Below are positions 14,800 through 27,700 of a stretch of 64,000 nt of DNA, piece by piece. This DNA is from Actinostola sp. cb2023 (lineage: Eukaryota; Cnidaria; Anthozoa; Actiniaria; Actinostolidae), in contig JAUJYZ010000681.1 in the NCBI GenBank assembly GCA_033675265.1, positions 248,001-312,000 of the forward strand, read 5' to 3'. How positions within the stretch are numbered: position 1 is the stretch's first letter; every line of letters begins with the position of its first letter. Position numbers and translations under genes: made by a program. The notes beneath the pieces were generated by a model, which worked only from the letters and a program-made list of their open reading frames with translations, ran no database searches and had not been told where the DNA came from.

Positions 14800-17700
14800 C
14801 TACAACCAAGAAAGCAGAGAAGAAAAACATAAACAATAACATCAACAACATCAACAGCGACAACATCAACATCAACAACAACACAAACAACATCAACAGC
14901 GACATCAACAACAACATAGACGATTATAGTGGGTGGTCGCCGAGGTTCGTCTATTCTACTACTTCTCACATTTCCTACTGCAGTTGTTATTGCTATATTA
15001 CCAATAAAGACTTGATACAATTGTAAAAATAGGTACCCTTAGGGGTACATGTGGCTACTGCTATATATCTATCACATTCACAGGCAGCCCAACCATTGCT
15101 TTTGAGACTACTAAATCTATTTTTGGCGAACCCCTGTGGCGATCGAGCGCCAAAAAGCGGTTGTATTCGCAGGCTACGTAAACATCGGCCTAAAAGTTGA
15201 ATAGCACTTACAGAACCTTTCATCTGACCGTTTAGAAAGACAGAATGAAAGCTGTGATAAATAATATTGGTGAATTTTCTGAAACTAAACATCGATGAAA
15301 CTCGATGCAGACAATAGAAGCATCAAGAGTTCCAGACTTCCGGTACGCACGCAATGCATTATGAGATTATTACAAAGGAAAAGTGAGCACCAAATCTTCC
15401 GGTACGCACGCAATGCATTATGAGATTATTACAAAGGAAAAGTGAGCACCAAATCTAGACACAGGGAGCCCAAGCTATGTTTTTGCTCACTTGGTGCTCA
15501 CTTTTCCTTTGTAATAATCTCACAATGCATTGCGCGCGTACCGGAAGTCTGGAACTCTTGATGCTTGTATCAAGCAATCGGTTGAGCACGTACGCCGCTC
15601 TCGGCTCGCTTTCGGCTCGCTCTCGGTTCGCTCTCGGCTCGCTCTCGGCTCGCTCTCGGTAATACGAAGTGATAGGGCGATTTCTTTACTCGGGTGGTGA
15701 TTGGTTCCGAAGTTTATCTATCAGCGAGATTTCTCTACTTGGGTGGTGATTGGTTCCGAAGTTTATCTATTGTTACTTACTTATTTACTTTCGGAAAACT
15801 CAGACGATGGCAATAGTGGCTAGCTGCGCAAGCGCAGTAGCCACAATAACAACGGTACAAACCTTCTAATTGTTGTTGAGGTACGATGAGGGTAATGCGA
15901 CGCATTAAATTCTGTACCTGTAAAACACCAAGTGGACGGTAATAAAAGAGATGGCATCATCATCAACACTGTGATCACCATCATAACCACCATTTAGTGC
16001 CATCATCATCAACACTGTTATCATCAGTCACTATTCACATCACCATCATAAGCTACTCAATACCAAGACAACTGCAATTATCGTCTATCCATAATCACTG
16101 TCATCTCTGTTGTCATGATCATTAAATTATCATCTGCATTATCATCATAGTCATCATGATCACAGTATCAACGATCATCATCAATTGTCCTCTCGACGTC
16201 GCCACCACCATCGCCATCATCACCGCTCTGAATGTTTGTTGTTATTATTATTGTTCTACAATATAACTTTACCTCTGCTGATATGGTATTAGTCTTGGAG
16301 TCAAACGTTGGTAGCGCTGGTGGTTTGAAGTAATCGAACACCACAGCTGAGTTCTGCCATGTCAGAGGCATCTGAATACAACAATGAAAGTATCGTATGC
16401 AAGTACCACACCTATAACAAATCTAGTAAAACCTGTAATAAATCTAGTAAAACCTGTAATAAATCTAGTAAAACCTGTAAAAAATCTAGTAAAACCTGTA
16501 ATAAATCTAGTAAAACCTGTAATAAATCTAGTAAAACCTGTAACAAATCTAGTAAAACCTGTAACAAATCTAGTAAAACCTGTAACAAATATAGTAAAAC
16601 CTGTAACAAATCTAGAAAAACCTGTAACAAATCTAGTAAAACCTGTGAATAAATCTAGTAAAACCTGTTACAAATCTAGAAAAACCTGTAATAAATCTAG
16701 TAAAACCTGTAACAAATCTAGTAAAACCTGTAATAAATCTAGTAAAACCTGTAACAAATCTAGTAAAACCTGTAATAAATCTAGTAAAACCTGTAAAAAA
16801 TCTAGTAAAACCTGTAATAAATCTAGTAAAACCTGTAATAAATCTAGTAAAACCTGTAACAAATCTAGTAAAACTTGTAATAAATCTAGTAAAACCAGTA
16901 GCAAATCTAGTAAAACCTGTAACAAATCTAGTAAAACCTGTAATAAATCTAGTAAAACCTGTAATAAATCTAGTAAAACCTGTAACAAATCTAGTAAAAC
17001 GTGTAATAAATCTAGTAAAACCTGTAACAAATCTAGTAAAACTTGTAACAAATCTAGTAAAACCTGTAATACATTTAGTAAAACCTGTAATAAATCTAGT
17101 AAAACCTGTAACAAATCTAGTAAAACCTGTAATAAATCTAGTAAAACTTGTAACAAATCTAGTAAAACCTGTAACAAATCTAGTAAAACCTGTAATAAAT
17201 CTAGTAAAACCTGTAATAAATCTAGTAAAACCTGTAACAAATCTAGTAAAACCTGTAACAAATCTAGTAAAACTTGTAACAAATCTAGTAAAACCTGTAA
17301 TACATTTAGTAAAACCTGTAATAAATCTAGTAAAACCTGTAACAAATCTAGTAAAACCTGTAATAAATCTAGTAAAACCTGTAACAAATCTAGTAAAACC
17401 TGTAATAAATCTAGTAAAACCTGTAAAAAAATCTAGTAAAACCTGTAATAAATCTAGTAAAACCTGTAATAAATCTAGTAAAACCTGTAACAAATCTAGT
17501 AAAACTTGTAATAAATCTAGTAAAACCAGTAGCAAATCTAGTAAAACCTGTAATAAATCTAGTAAAACCTGTAACAAATCTAGTAAAACCTGTAACAAAT
17601 CTAGTAAAACCTGTAATAAATCTAGTAAAACCTGTAATAAATCTAGTAAAACCTGTAACAAATCTAGTAAAACCTGTAACAAATCTAGTAAAACTTGTAA

Positions 17701-20700
17701 CAAATCTAGTAAAACCTGTAATAAATTTAGTAAAACCTGTAATAAATCTAGTAAAACCTGTAACAAATCTAGTAAAACCTGTAATAAATCTAGTAAAACT
17801 TGTAACAAATCTAGTAAAACCTGTAACAAATCTAGTAAAACCTGTAATAAATCTAATAAAACCTGTAATAAATCTAGTAAAACCTGTAACAAATCTAGTA
17901 AAACGTGTAATAAATCTAGTAAAACCTGTAATACATTTAGTAAAACCTGTAATAAATCTAGTAAAACCTGTAACAAATCTAGTAAAACCTGTAATAAATC
18001 TAGTAAAACTTGTAACAAATCTAGTAAAACCTGTAACAAATCTAGTAAAACCTGTAATAAATCTAATAAAACCTGTAATAAATCTAGTAAAACCTGTAAC
18101 AAATCTAGTAAAACGTGTAATAAATCTAGTAAAACCTGTAACAAATCTAGTAAAACTTGTAACAAATCTAGTAAAACCTGTAATACATTTAGTAAAACCT
18201 GTGATAAATCCAGTAAAACCTGTAATAAATCTAGTAAAACCTGTAACAAATCTAGTAAAACCTGTAATAAATCTAGTAAAACCTGTAATAAATATAGTAA
18301 AACCTGTAACAAATCTATTCAACTAAATTGTGAAAAAGCAGAGGTCGGAGCAAAATTGAATGAATGAATGAGCAAACGAATAAACGAATGAATGAGCAAA
18401 TGAATGAATGGATGGAAGAATAAATCGTTCAATGAATAATGATAAATCTGAAAGGGTTACCTGAGAAGAGTTGTGTTCTTGAAGCCCCCTCAACTGAAAT
18501 AAGAATTCAAGCGTTAACATATTATTACTACTATCATTCTTATACAGATAGATCACTAACAACTGGTAATGACTTTGTACGTGCTATAGTTTATGCTGCA
18601 GTGATGTCATGTCATGTACTGTTGTATGGTGTGATGTAGTGTGGTATGATGTCATGTCATGTACTGTTGTATGGTGTGATGTAATGTGGTATGATGTCAT
18701 GCCATGTACTGTTGTATGGTGTGATGTAGTGTGGTATGATGTAATGTCATGTACTGTTGTATGTTGTGATGTAGTGTGGTATGATGTCATGCCATGTACT
18801 GTTGTATGGTGTGATGTAGTGTGGTATGATGTCATGTCATGTACTGTTGTATGGTGTGATGTAGTGTGGTATGATGTCATGCCATGTACTGTTGTATGGT
18901 GTGATGTAGTGTGGTATGATGTCATGTCATGTACTGTTGTATGGTGTGATGTAGTGTGGTACGATGTCATGCCATGTACTGTTGTATGGTGTGATGTAGT
19001 GTGGTATGATGTCATGTCATATACTGTTGTATGGTGTGATGTAGTGTGGTATGATGTCATGCCATGTACTGTTGTATGGTGTGATGTAGTGTGGTATGAT
19101 GTCATGCCATGTACTGTTGTATGTTGTGATGTAGTGTGGTATGATGTCATGTCATGTACTGTTGTATGGTGTGATGTAGTGTGGTATGATGTCATGTCAT
19201 GTACTGTTGTATGGTGTGATGTAGTGTGGTATGATGTCATGTCATGTACTGTTGTATGGTGTGATGTAGTGTGGTATGATGTCATGTCATGTCATGTACT
19301 GTTGTATGGTGTGATGTTGTGTGGTATGATGTCATGTGAAGTGGTCACGTGATGTGATGTACTGTTGTGGTGTGGTGTAATTTGGTGTGGTGGGATATAG
19401 TGTGATGTGGTGTGGTGGGATATAGTGTAATGTGGTGTGGTGGGATATAGTGTAATGTGGTGTGGTATGATGTCATGTGAAGTGGTCACGTGATGTGGGT
19501 GGGATATAGTGTAATGTGGTGTGGTGGGATATAGTGTAATGTGGTGTGGTGGGATATAGTGTAATGTGGTGTGGTATGATGTCATGTGAAGTGGTCACGT
19601 GATGTGGGTGGGATATAGTGTAATTTGGTGTGGTGGGATATAGTGTAATTTGGTGTGGTGGGATATAGTGTAATTTGGTGTGGTGGGATATATTGTAATG
19701 TGGTGTGGTGGGATATAGTGTAAGGTGGTGTGGTGGGATATAGTGTAAGGTGATGTGGTGGGATATAGTGTAATGTGGTGTGGTATGATGTCATGTGAAG
19801 TGGTCACGTGATGTGGGTGGGATATAGTGTAATTTGGTGTGGTGGGATATAGTGTAATGTGGTGTGGTATGATGTCATGTGAAGTGGTCACGTGATGTGG
19901 GTGGGATATAGTGTAATTTGGTGTGGTGGGATATAGTGTAATTTGGTGTGGTGGGATATAGTGTAATGTGGTGTGGTGGGATATAGTGTAAGGTGGTGTG
20001 GTGGGATATAGTGTGATGTGGTGTGGTGGGATATAGTGTAATGTGGTGTGGTGGGATATAGTGTAATGTGGTGTGGTGGGATATAGTGTAATGTGGTGTG
20101 GTGGGATATAGTGCAATGTGTGTGTGGTGGGAAACAGTGTAATGTGGTGTGGTGGGATATAGTGCAATGTGGTGTGGTGGGATATAGTGTAATGTGGTGT
20201 GGTGGGATATAGTGCAGTGTGGTGTGGTATGATGTCATGTGAAGTGGTCACGTGATGTGGGTGGGATATAGTGTAATTTGGTGTGGTGGGATATAGTGTA
20301 ATTTGGTGTGGTGGGATATAGTGTAATGTGGTGTGGTGGGATATAGTGTAAGGTGGTGTGGTGGGATATAGTGTGATGTGTGTGTGTGGTGGGATATAGT
20401 GTAAGGTGGTGTGGTGGGATATAGTGTGATGTGGTGTGGTGGGATATAGTGTAATGGGGTGTGGTGGGATATAGTGTAATGTGGTGTGGTATGATGTCAT
20501 GTGAAGTGGTCACGTGATGTGGGTGGGATATAGTGTAATTTGGTGTGGTGGGATATAGTGTAATGTGGTGTGGTGGGATATAGTGTAAGGTGGTGTGGTA
20601 TGATGTCATGTCATGTCATGTGAAGTAGTGTGGTGCGATGGGTATGTTGTGGTGTGGTGTAATGTGGTGTGGTGGGATATAGTGTAATGTGGTGTGGTGG

Positions 20701-23700
20701 GATATAGTGCATGTGGTGTGGTGGGTGGTATGATGTCATGTGAAGTAATGTGGTGTGGTATGGTATGTTGTGGTGTGGTATGTATGTTGTGGTGTGGTGT
20801 GTGGTGTGGTGTGGTGTAATGTGGTGTGGTGGAGCACATGGGCATTTTGTCTGCGCATGCGTGAAATTCCAACATGAACACAAAGACCCTCTGACACGCG
20901 CATATATCCCGCGCCATCCCGCGCTAATTTAAATACCAGGAATAACAAACAAGATGGCGAAGTTCTATCTCATATATTTATTTATTAACTTGTCTATATG
21001 AACATATGCAACTCTAAAATGATGGACTCTATTTTATCAATGCTGAAGGCATGCTGCAGTTGTCATAACCAGTATTTACGATGCATTATGAGTTGCATAT
21101 TGCAAGGAGAGGGAGGTTCAGACATGACAAGCTAAACTGACAATGGCTGCCGTCTTCGTCGTATACATGCACTTTGAACATTCATAGCAGGAGCTATGCA
21201 TTTTTTGAAAGTCATTTATTGTGATGAATGGAATGACTATTGAATAATCTTCGCCTCCGTAACATTAAGCAGCTTGGGGGTCGGTAGAAATCGAAAGATA
21301 ATTTGACTTGAATGCTTGGAGTCCACATTTCTGCTCGTCGCGAGTCCCGTAAATGGTAAGCAAAAATATTGCAATGCAAAACAGTGGAAACAAGTTTTAA
21401 TTTTCTTAACAACTAATTTTTCTGCAAAGTCTGTTCTCTCATTTATACTTTCAAAGACTTAGAATAAGGAAATAGACGAAGATATGATAGAACCATGGCT
21501 TCGAGAAGTAACACAAAACATCAATTCCACCATTACACCGAGTATAGGGTGAGAAGAATCTATTAAATCTGACAGCTATACATTTTTTGAAGCCCCATTC
21601 TCTATAAAAACTGAAATTATATAAAGGAATGAATGCTGTGGTAATTATCTCCAACTTGGGGGTCGGTAAAAATTTCAAGAAATATCTCATTTAAGTTCGA
21701 CCTAAATTGAACACTTCTACATATTCACCGGACCATAGCTCGAAATCGCGTCCACCTGAAAGACCATTTCATTAAAATTCTAAAAGTTTACTTGCATCAC
21801 AATTACCAAGCGTTAATCCAGTGCTGTAGAATACTTGATTGTAGAAATAATTAACGCTGAACATCCAACTCCAAACACCACAGTCGCATTTCAATGTAAA
21901 ATATCTCGCCATCAAAAGAAATAACAGCGGCCAAAGATATACCCAGGGGAAGAAGTGTTTATCGTCTTTAAAAATGAGTAAATTTCCATGACGTTTAAAC
22001 TTTAGAAACGCGTAGATCTCCTACAAAATATCCTTAAAATGTGCTATCGAGCTGGAAAATGGTTCCAGAATTCACTGGTCAATGCTGTGTTGGCGCATGC
22101 GCAGACAAAATACCCATATGCTGTGTGGTGGGATATAGTGTGGTGTGGTATGATGTCATGTAGTGTGGTGTTGTTTGCTATGGTATCAACTGTAACGAAG
22201 TATGTCATTAAAACAATAACCAACAAGTTGCGATCGCTACAGCGTGTTACCTTGGCCTTCTTGGAAGGATGACCATATAGACAAAGAAAACACTGCTCCA
22301 GATCACGAACGATGTCCTTTAAAATATATCGAGAACAAGGCAAAGAATGATTGATTCAATCAGAGGGGAGGGGTAGGGATTCTATAGGCATAATTATCAA
22401 GGAAATACGTTCAACATCAAACACGTATGTATAATGAATGTTTTACACGGTATTCTAGTTTTAACTCTACACACTATATAACACTTACCTCCCTGGCAGA
22501 CATGAAGGGTTTAGTAAGCTGTTCTGTTAATACTTCAATACACAGCAACAAGAAAATGCCATCGTTATTGCAGCACCAGCCCCTCCTGTAGTGAGACAAC
22601 AAATATCAACGTATCAGTACATACAGTGGAACCCCCCGTATTCGGGCACCATAGGGTAGATGTCCACTTACGGTGGGAATTGTTCACTTATAGGAGTTGT
22701 TAGTATTAACCTTTAATTACAAACAGAACATTCCGTTTATTAATTAATTATTTATTTATGCAGGTGCCTGGCAACCAAATGTCTTTCAAAAATAATGCAT
22801 TGATCCTGCCCCACAAAATGGCATTCCCGCTGTCCGTCAATGAGAGATTTCTGCTCCATCATCATCATCACCACCATCATTATCTGCCTGGGTCATACCT
22901 TCCTAGTTGATCATGTGCTGTTCTCAAAAACTGTAGTGAAGCCGGTAGAGTGGGTGTGTCACTGGAGGCATTCGCAGTGTCTAGGTTGGCTTTGGGGATT
23001 TCTGCACCCTCCGGAACAACGCCTTCTGGTGTAGACTGTACGGGGGTGGCTAGCTTATCAGGCATGTCCACTTCCATTTCTTCGTACTTTTCTTTCCTGA
23101 AAATATATATAGAATAAGAAGTTTGTTATTTAAACATTTTACTATAAAAAATCTGTGATAAAAGGTTACACAGTTAAACCTGTATATAACGACCCTGTAT
23201 TAAGTGACCACCTGTATTAAGCGACCACTTACTCATTCCCCGAGGGTGGCCGCTTAATACAGGGTGGTCGCTTAATTAAAGCAGGGTTCCCACTGACGTC
23301 CGGAAAAATAAAATTCTCTGACTTTTCCCTGACTTCTCACTGACCAAACACCATTTTTCACTGACCATACTGTACACTTGTTTTACTATGATATCCTGCA
23401 GTGCGACTTACTATAGTCTTTTTAATGCAATATACTGTATGTATGTATGAAGAAATACATTTACATGGACCATATATAGGTCAATGACAACTTTTAAACT
23501 TTTTTGTGAGTTTTCATCATGATTGATCACAATCTGTCTAAAAGTTACCCATAATTATGCTACACTGTACATATCGATTTTGTGAAGGCTGACAGAAATT
23601 CCCTGACTTTTCACTGACCTTTGGGTAAATTACAAAATTCCCTGACCAAAATCAAAATTCCCTGACAATTCCCTGACCTTGAAAAAAAATCAGAATTCAC

Positions 23701-24768
23701 TGACTTTTCAAGGTCAGTGGGAAACCCTGTAAAGGATTAAAGACTTCTCTGTTTAGTCAAGTTTTTAGTTGATAGGATTCATTATTTTATGATATCAAAC
23801 TTTATTTCATTAGGTTATTTTAATTACTTTATATACATATTTTTATTTTTATTTATTTCTCTATTGTAAAGCGCTATTGATCTGTGATTGTAAATAGGTC
23901 TCTATAAGTCTATAAGTAATAAGTTATTATTATTATTAATACAGGGTCGTTATATACAGGTTTGACTGTATAACATTATTAAAAGTGAAATAACGACGAC
24001 GTTACACAATGTCATGATCAAGTCAATGAAGAAATGAAGTGTAAAAAATAAATATAAGATCAATAAATAAAATATCATTGTCACATTAGGAATACATGAG
24101 ACAGTTTCAGGAGCATGAACGCCCTGTTTTTTTACAACTAAAAAAATTGTCGTATCGCGAGTGTGCGATGAAAAGAGCAGCAACACCATCAAAAGTTAAA
24201 ATGTCTGTCGACTATGCAAAACACTGCAGGTGTTTGAGAAGTTTTTCATTCATTCATTCTACTCTAATAGTCCTCTTCACAGTTCCCTGCGCCATCTTGA
24301 ATGGTAGCCGTGCCTTTGCATCGAAGCGAGACCAACGGTGACCTTGCAATGATAGAAAAAGGTCTCTTATCATTGCAAGGTCACCGTTGGTCTCGCTTCG
24401 ATGCAAAGGCACGGCTACCGTTCAAGATGGCGCAGGGAACTGTGAAGGGGACTATGGTCCATATGGTCCATACCTCATTCGTAAAGATTTAAGCAAAGGG
24501 AGCCGGCATTTAAGGTAAAAACATATTGTCACGATTAAAATACTATGAACGCAAATGACTAGTAACACGCATGCGTGAACGGTTTGCTGAACTGATCAAT
24601 GTTCCAATAGGTTTGAGTCAAGACACTTTGCCTTAACATCACTTCCACAATTTAAGTTGCAAGGATGGCTTGGTTAGTGCATGGCCTACTATGCGAGAGG
24701 TACCCGGTTCGATTCTTCATGACCTCACATCCTTGTTTCGACTTCTTCTAATCCGTGTAGCTCAGTGC

Positions 24769-24799
<31 letters not shown>

Positions 24800-27700
24800 T
24801 GGAGGGAGGGAGTAAAAGGGTGCACCTTCGAATGCTTTATACATGAGTCCCTGGCTCGCGAGATTGGGCAACCACTCCCCGCGTTATCGAAGTAAAATAA
24901 ATACCTTTTACCTTTTTCTAAATTGAATACACAGGCAGCCCAACACAGGCAGCCCAACAATTTCTTTTGAGGCTAATTTTTGCTCTGGGTTTCTCTCACG
25001 TATTATGTTGGGCTCCCTGTGCTTAGTAACGTATTATGTTGGGCTCCCTGTGCTTAGTAACGTATTATGTTGGGCTCCCTGTGCGTAGAAACGTATTATG
25101 TTGGGCTCCCTGTGCGTAGAAACGTATTATGTTGGGCTCCCTGTGCGTAGAAACGTATTATGTTGGGCTCCCTGTGCGTAGAAACGTATTATGTTGGGCT
25201 CCCTGTGCGTAGAAACCTGTGCGTAGTAAACGTATTATGTTGGGCTCCCTGTGCGTAGAAACGTATTATGTTGGGCTCCCTGTGCGTAGAAACGTATTAT
25301 GTTGGGCTCCCTGTGCGTAGAAAGAAACGTGGGCTCCCTGTGCGTAGAAACGTATTATGTTGGGCTCCCTGTGCGTAGAAACGTATTATGTTGGGCTCCC
25401 TGTGTGGGCTGTAGAAACGAAACGTATTATGTTGGGCTCCCTGTGTGCTTAGCTAACGTATTATGTATTATGTTGGGCTCCCTGTGCGTAGAAACGTGTT
25501 GGGCTTATGTATTTGGGCTGCTTAGAAACGTATTATGTTGGGCTCCCTGTGCGTAGAAACGTATTATGTGGGCTCCCTGTGCGTAGTAACGTATTATGTT
25601 GGGCTCCCTGTGCGTAGAAACGTAACGTATTATGTTGGGCTGTGCCTGTGCGTAGTAGAAACGTATTATGTTGGGCTCCCTGTGCGTAGAAACGTATTAT
25701 GTTGGGCTCCCTGTGCGTAGAAACGTATAGAAACGTATTATGTTTGGCTCCCTGTGCCGTAGAAACGTATGTTGGCTCCCTGTGTAGAAACGTATTATGT
25801 TGGGCTCCCCCTGTGTATTATGTTGGGCTCCCTGTGCGTAGAAACGTATTATGTTGGGCTCCCTGTGCCGTAGAAACGTATTATGTTGGGCTCCCTGTGC
25901 GTAGAAACGTATTATTATGTTATGTTGGGCTCCCTGTGCGGAAACTCCCTGTGCGTAGAAACGTAACGTATTATGTTGGGCTCCCTGTGCGTAGAAAAAC
26001 GTATTATGTTGGGCTCCCTGTGCGTAGAAACGTATTATTATGTTGGGCTCCCTGTGCGTAGAAAAACGTATTATGTATTATGGGCTCCCTGTGCGTAGAA
26101 ACGTATTATGTTGGGCTCCCTTGGTTGGGCTCCCTGTGCGTAGAAACGTATTATGTTGGGCTCCCTGTGCGTAGACGTATATGTTGGGCTCCCTGTGCGT
26201 AGAAACGTATTATGTATGCGTAGAAACCCTGTGCGTAGAAACGTATTATGTTGGGCTCCCTGTTAGTAAAACGTATTATGTTGGGCTCCCTGTGCTCCCT
26301 GTAGTAGAAACGTATTATGTTGGGAAACTGGGCCCTGTGCGTAGAAACGTATTATGTTGGGCTCCCTGTGCGTAGAAACGTATTATGGGCTCCCTTGTAG
26401 GTATTATGTTTGGGCTCCCTGTGCCGTATTATGTTGGGCTCCCTGTGCGTAGAAACGTATTATGTTGGGCTCCCTGTGCGTAGTAGTATTATGTTGGCTC
26501 CCTGTGCGTAGAAACGTATTATGTTGGGCTCCCTGTGCGTAGAAACGTATTATGTTGGGCTCCCTGTGCGTAGAAACGTATTATGTTAGTAACGTATTAT
26601 GTTGGGCTCCCTGTGCGTAGAAACGTATTATGTTGGGCTCCCTGTGCTTAGTAACGTATTATGTTGGGCTCCCTGTGCTTAGTAACGTATTATGTTGGGC
26701 TCCCTGTGCGTAGTAACGTATTATGTTGGGCTCCCTGTGCCTGTGGGCTCCCTGTGCGTAGAAACGTATTATGTTGGGCTCCCTGTGCGTTAACGTATTA
26801 CGTAGAAACGTATTGTTGGGCTCCCTGTGCTGTTAGAAACGTATTATGTTGGGCTCCCTGTGCTGTTAGTATTATGTTGGGCTCCCTGTGCGTAGAAACG
26901 TATTATGTTGGGCTATTATGTATTTGGGCTCCCTGTGCTAGAAACGTATTATGTTGGGCTCCCTGTGCGTAGAAACGTATTATGTTGGGCTCCCTGTGCG
27001 TGCGTAGAAACGTATTATGTTGGGCTCCCTGTGCGTAGAAACGTATTATGTTGTGGCGTATTATGTTGGGCCCTGTGCTTAGAAACGTATTATGTTGGGC
27101 TCCCTGTGCTTAGTAACGTATTATGTGGGGGCTCCCCGTATTATGTTGGGCTCCCTGTGCGTAGAAACTGTGGTAGTAACGTATTATGTTTGGGCTCCCT
27201 GTGCGTAGAAACGTAACGTATTATGTATGGGCTCCTCCCTGTAGAAACGTATTATGTTGGGCTCCCTGTGCGTAGAAACGTATTATGTTGGGCTCCCTGT
27301 GCGTAGAAACGTATTATGTTGGGCTAACGTATTATGTTGGGCTCCCTGTGGCTGGGCCCTGTGCTTAGAAACGTATTATGTTGGGCTCCCTGTGCGTAGA
27401 AACGTATTATTATGTTGGGCTCCCTGTGTGCGTAGCGTATTATGTTGGGCTCCCTGTGCGTAGAAACGTATTATGTTGGGCTCCTGTGCGTAGTAACGTA
27501 TTATGTTGGGCTCCCTTAGAAACGTATTATGTATTATGTTGGCTGCCCTTATGTTGGGCTCCCTGTGCGTAGAAACGTATTATGTATGGGCTCCCCCTGT
27601 GCGTATAGTAGAAACGTATTATGTTGGGCTCCCTGTGCGTAGAAACGTATTATGTTGGGCTCCCCCTGTGCGTAGAAACGTATTATGTTGGGCTCCCTGT

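Noticed and set aside
14993..15292. Possible extra CABIN1 exon (RKFTNII-like)
   Set aside because: A better exon, 15863-15917, matches the vertebrate protein and both phases, leaving no gap to fill.
16384..18322. Open frames of 350, 559 and 303 codons on both strands
   Set aside because: The 21-bp unit is a multiple of three with few stops, so frames stay open on both strands; there is no start context, no homology, and CABIN1 exons flank the region.
18584..20917. Several His/Thr/Tyr/Pro-rich or Cys/Val/Trp-rich open frames
   Set aside because: They are translations of the 45-bp and 25-bp arrays.
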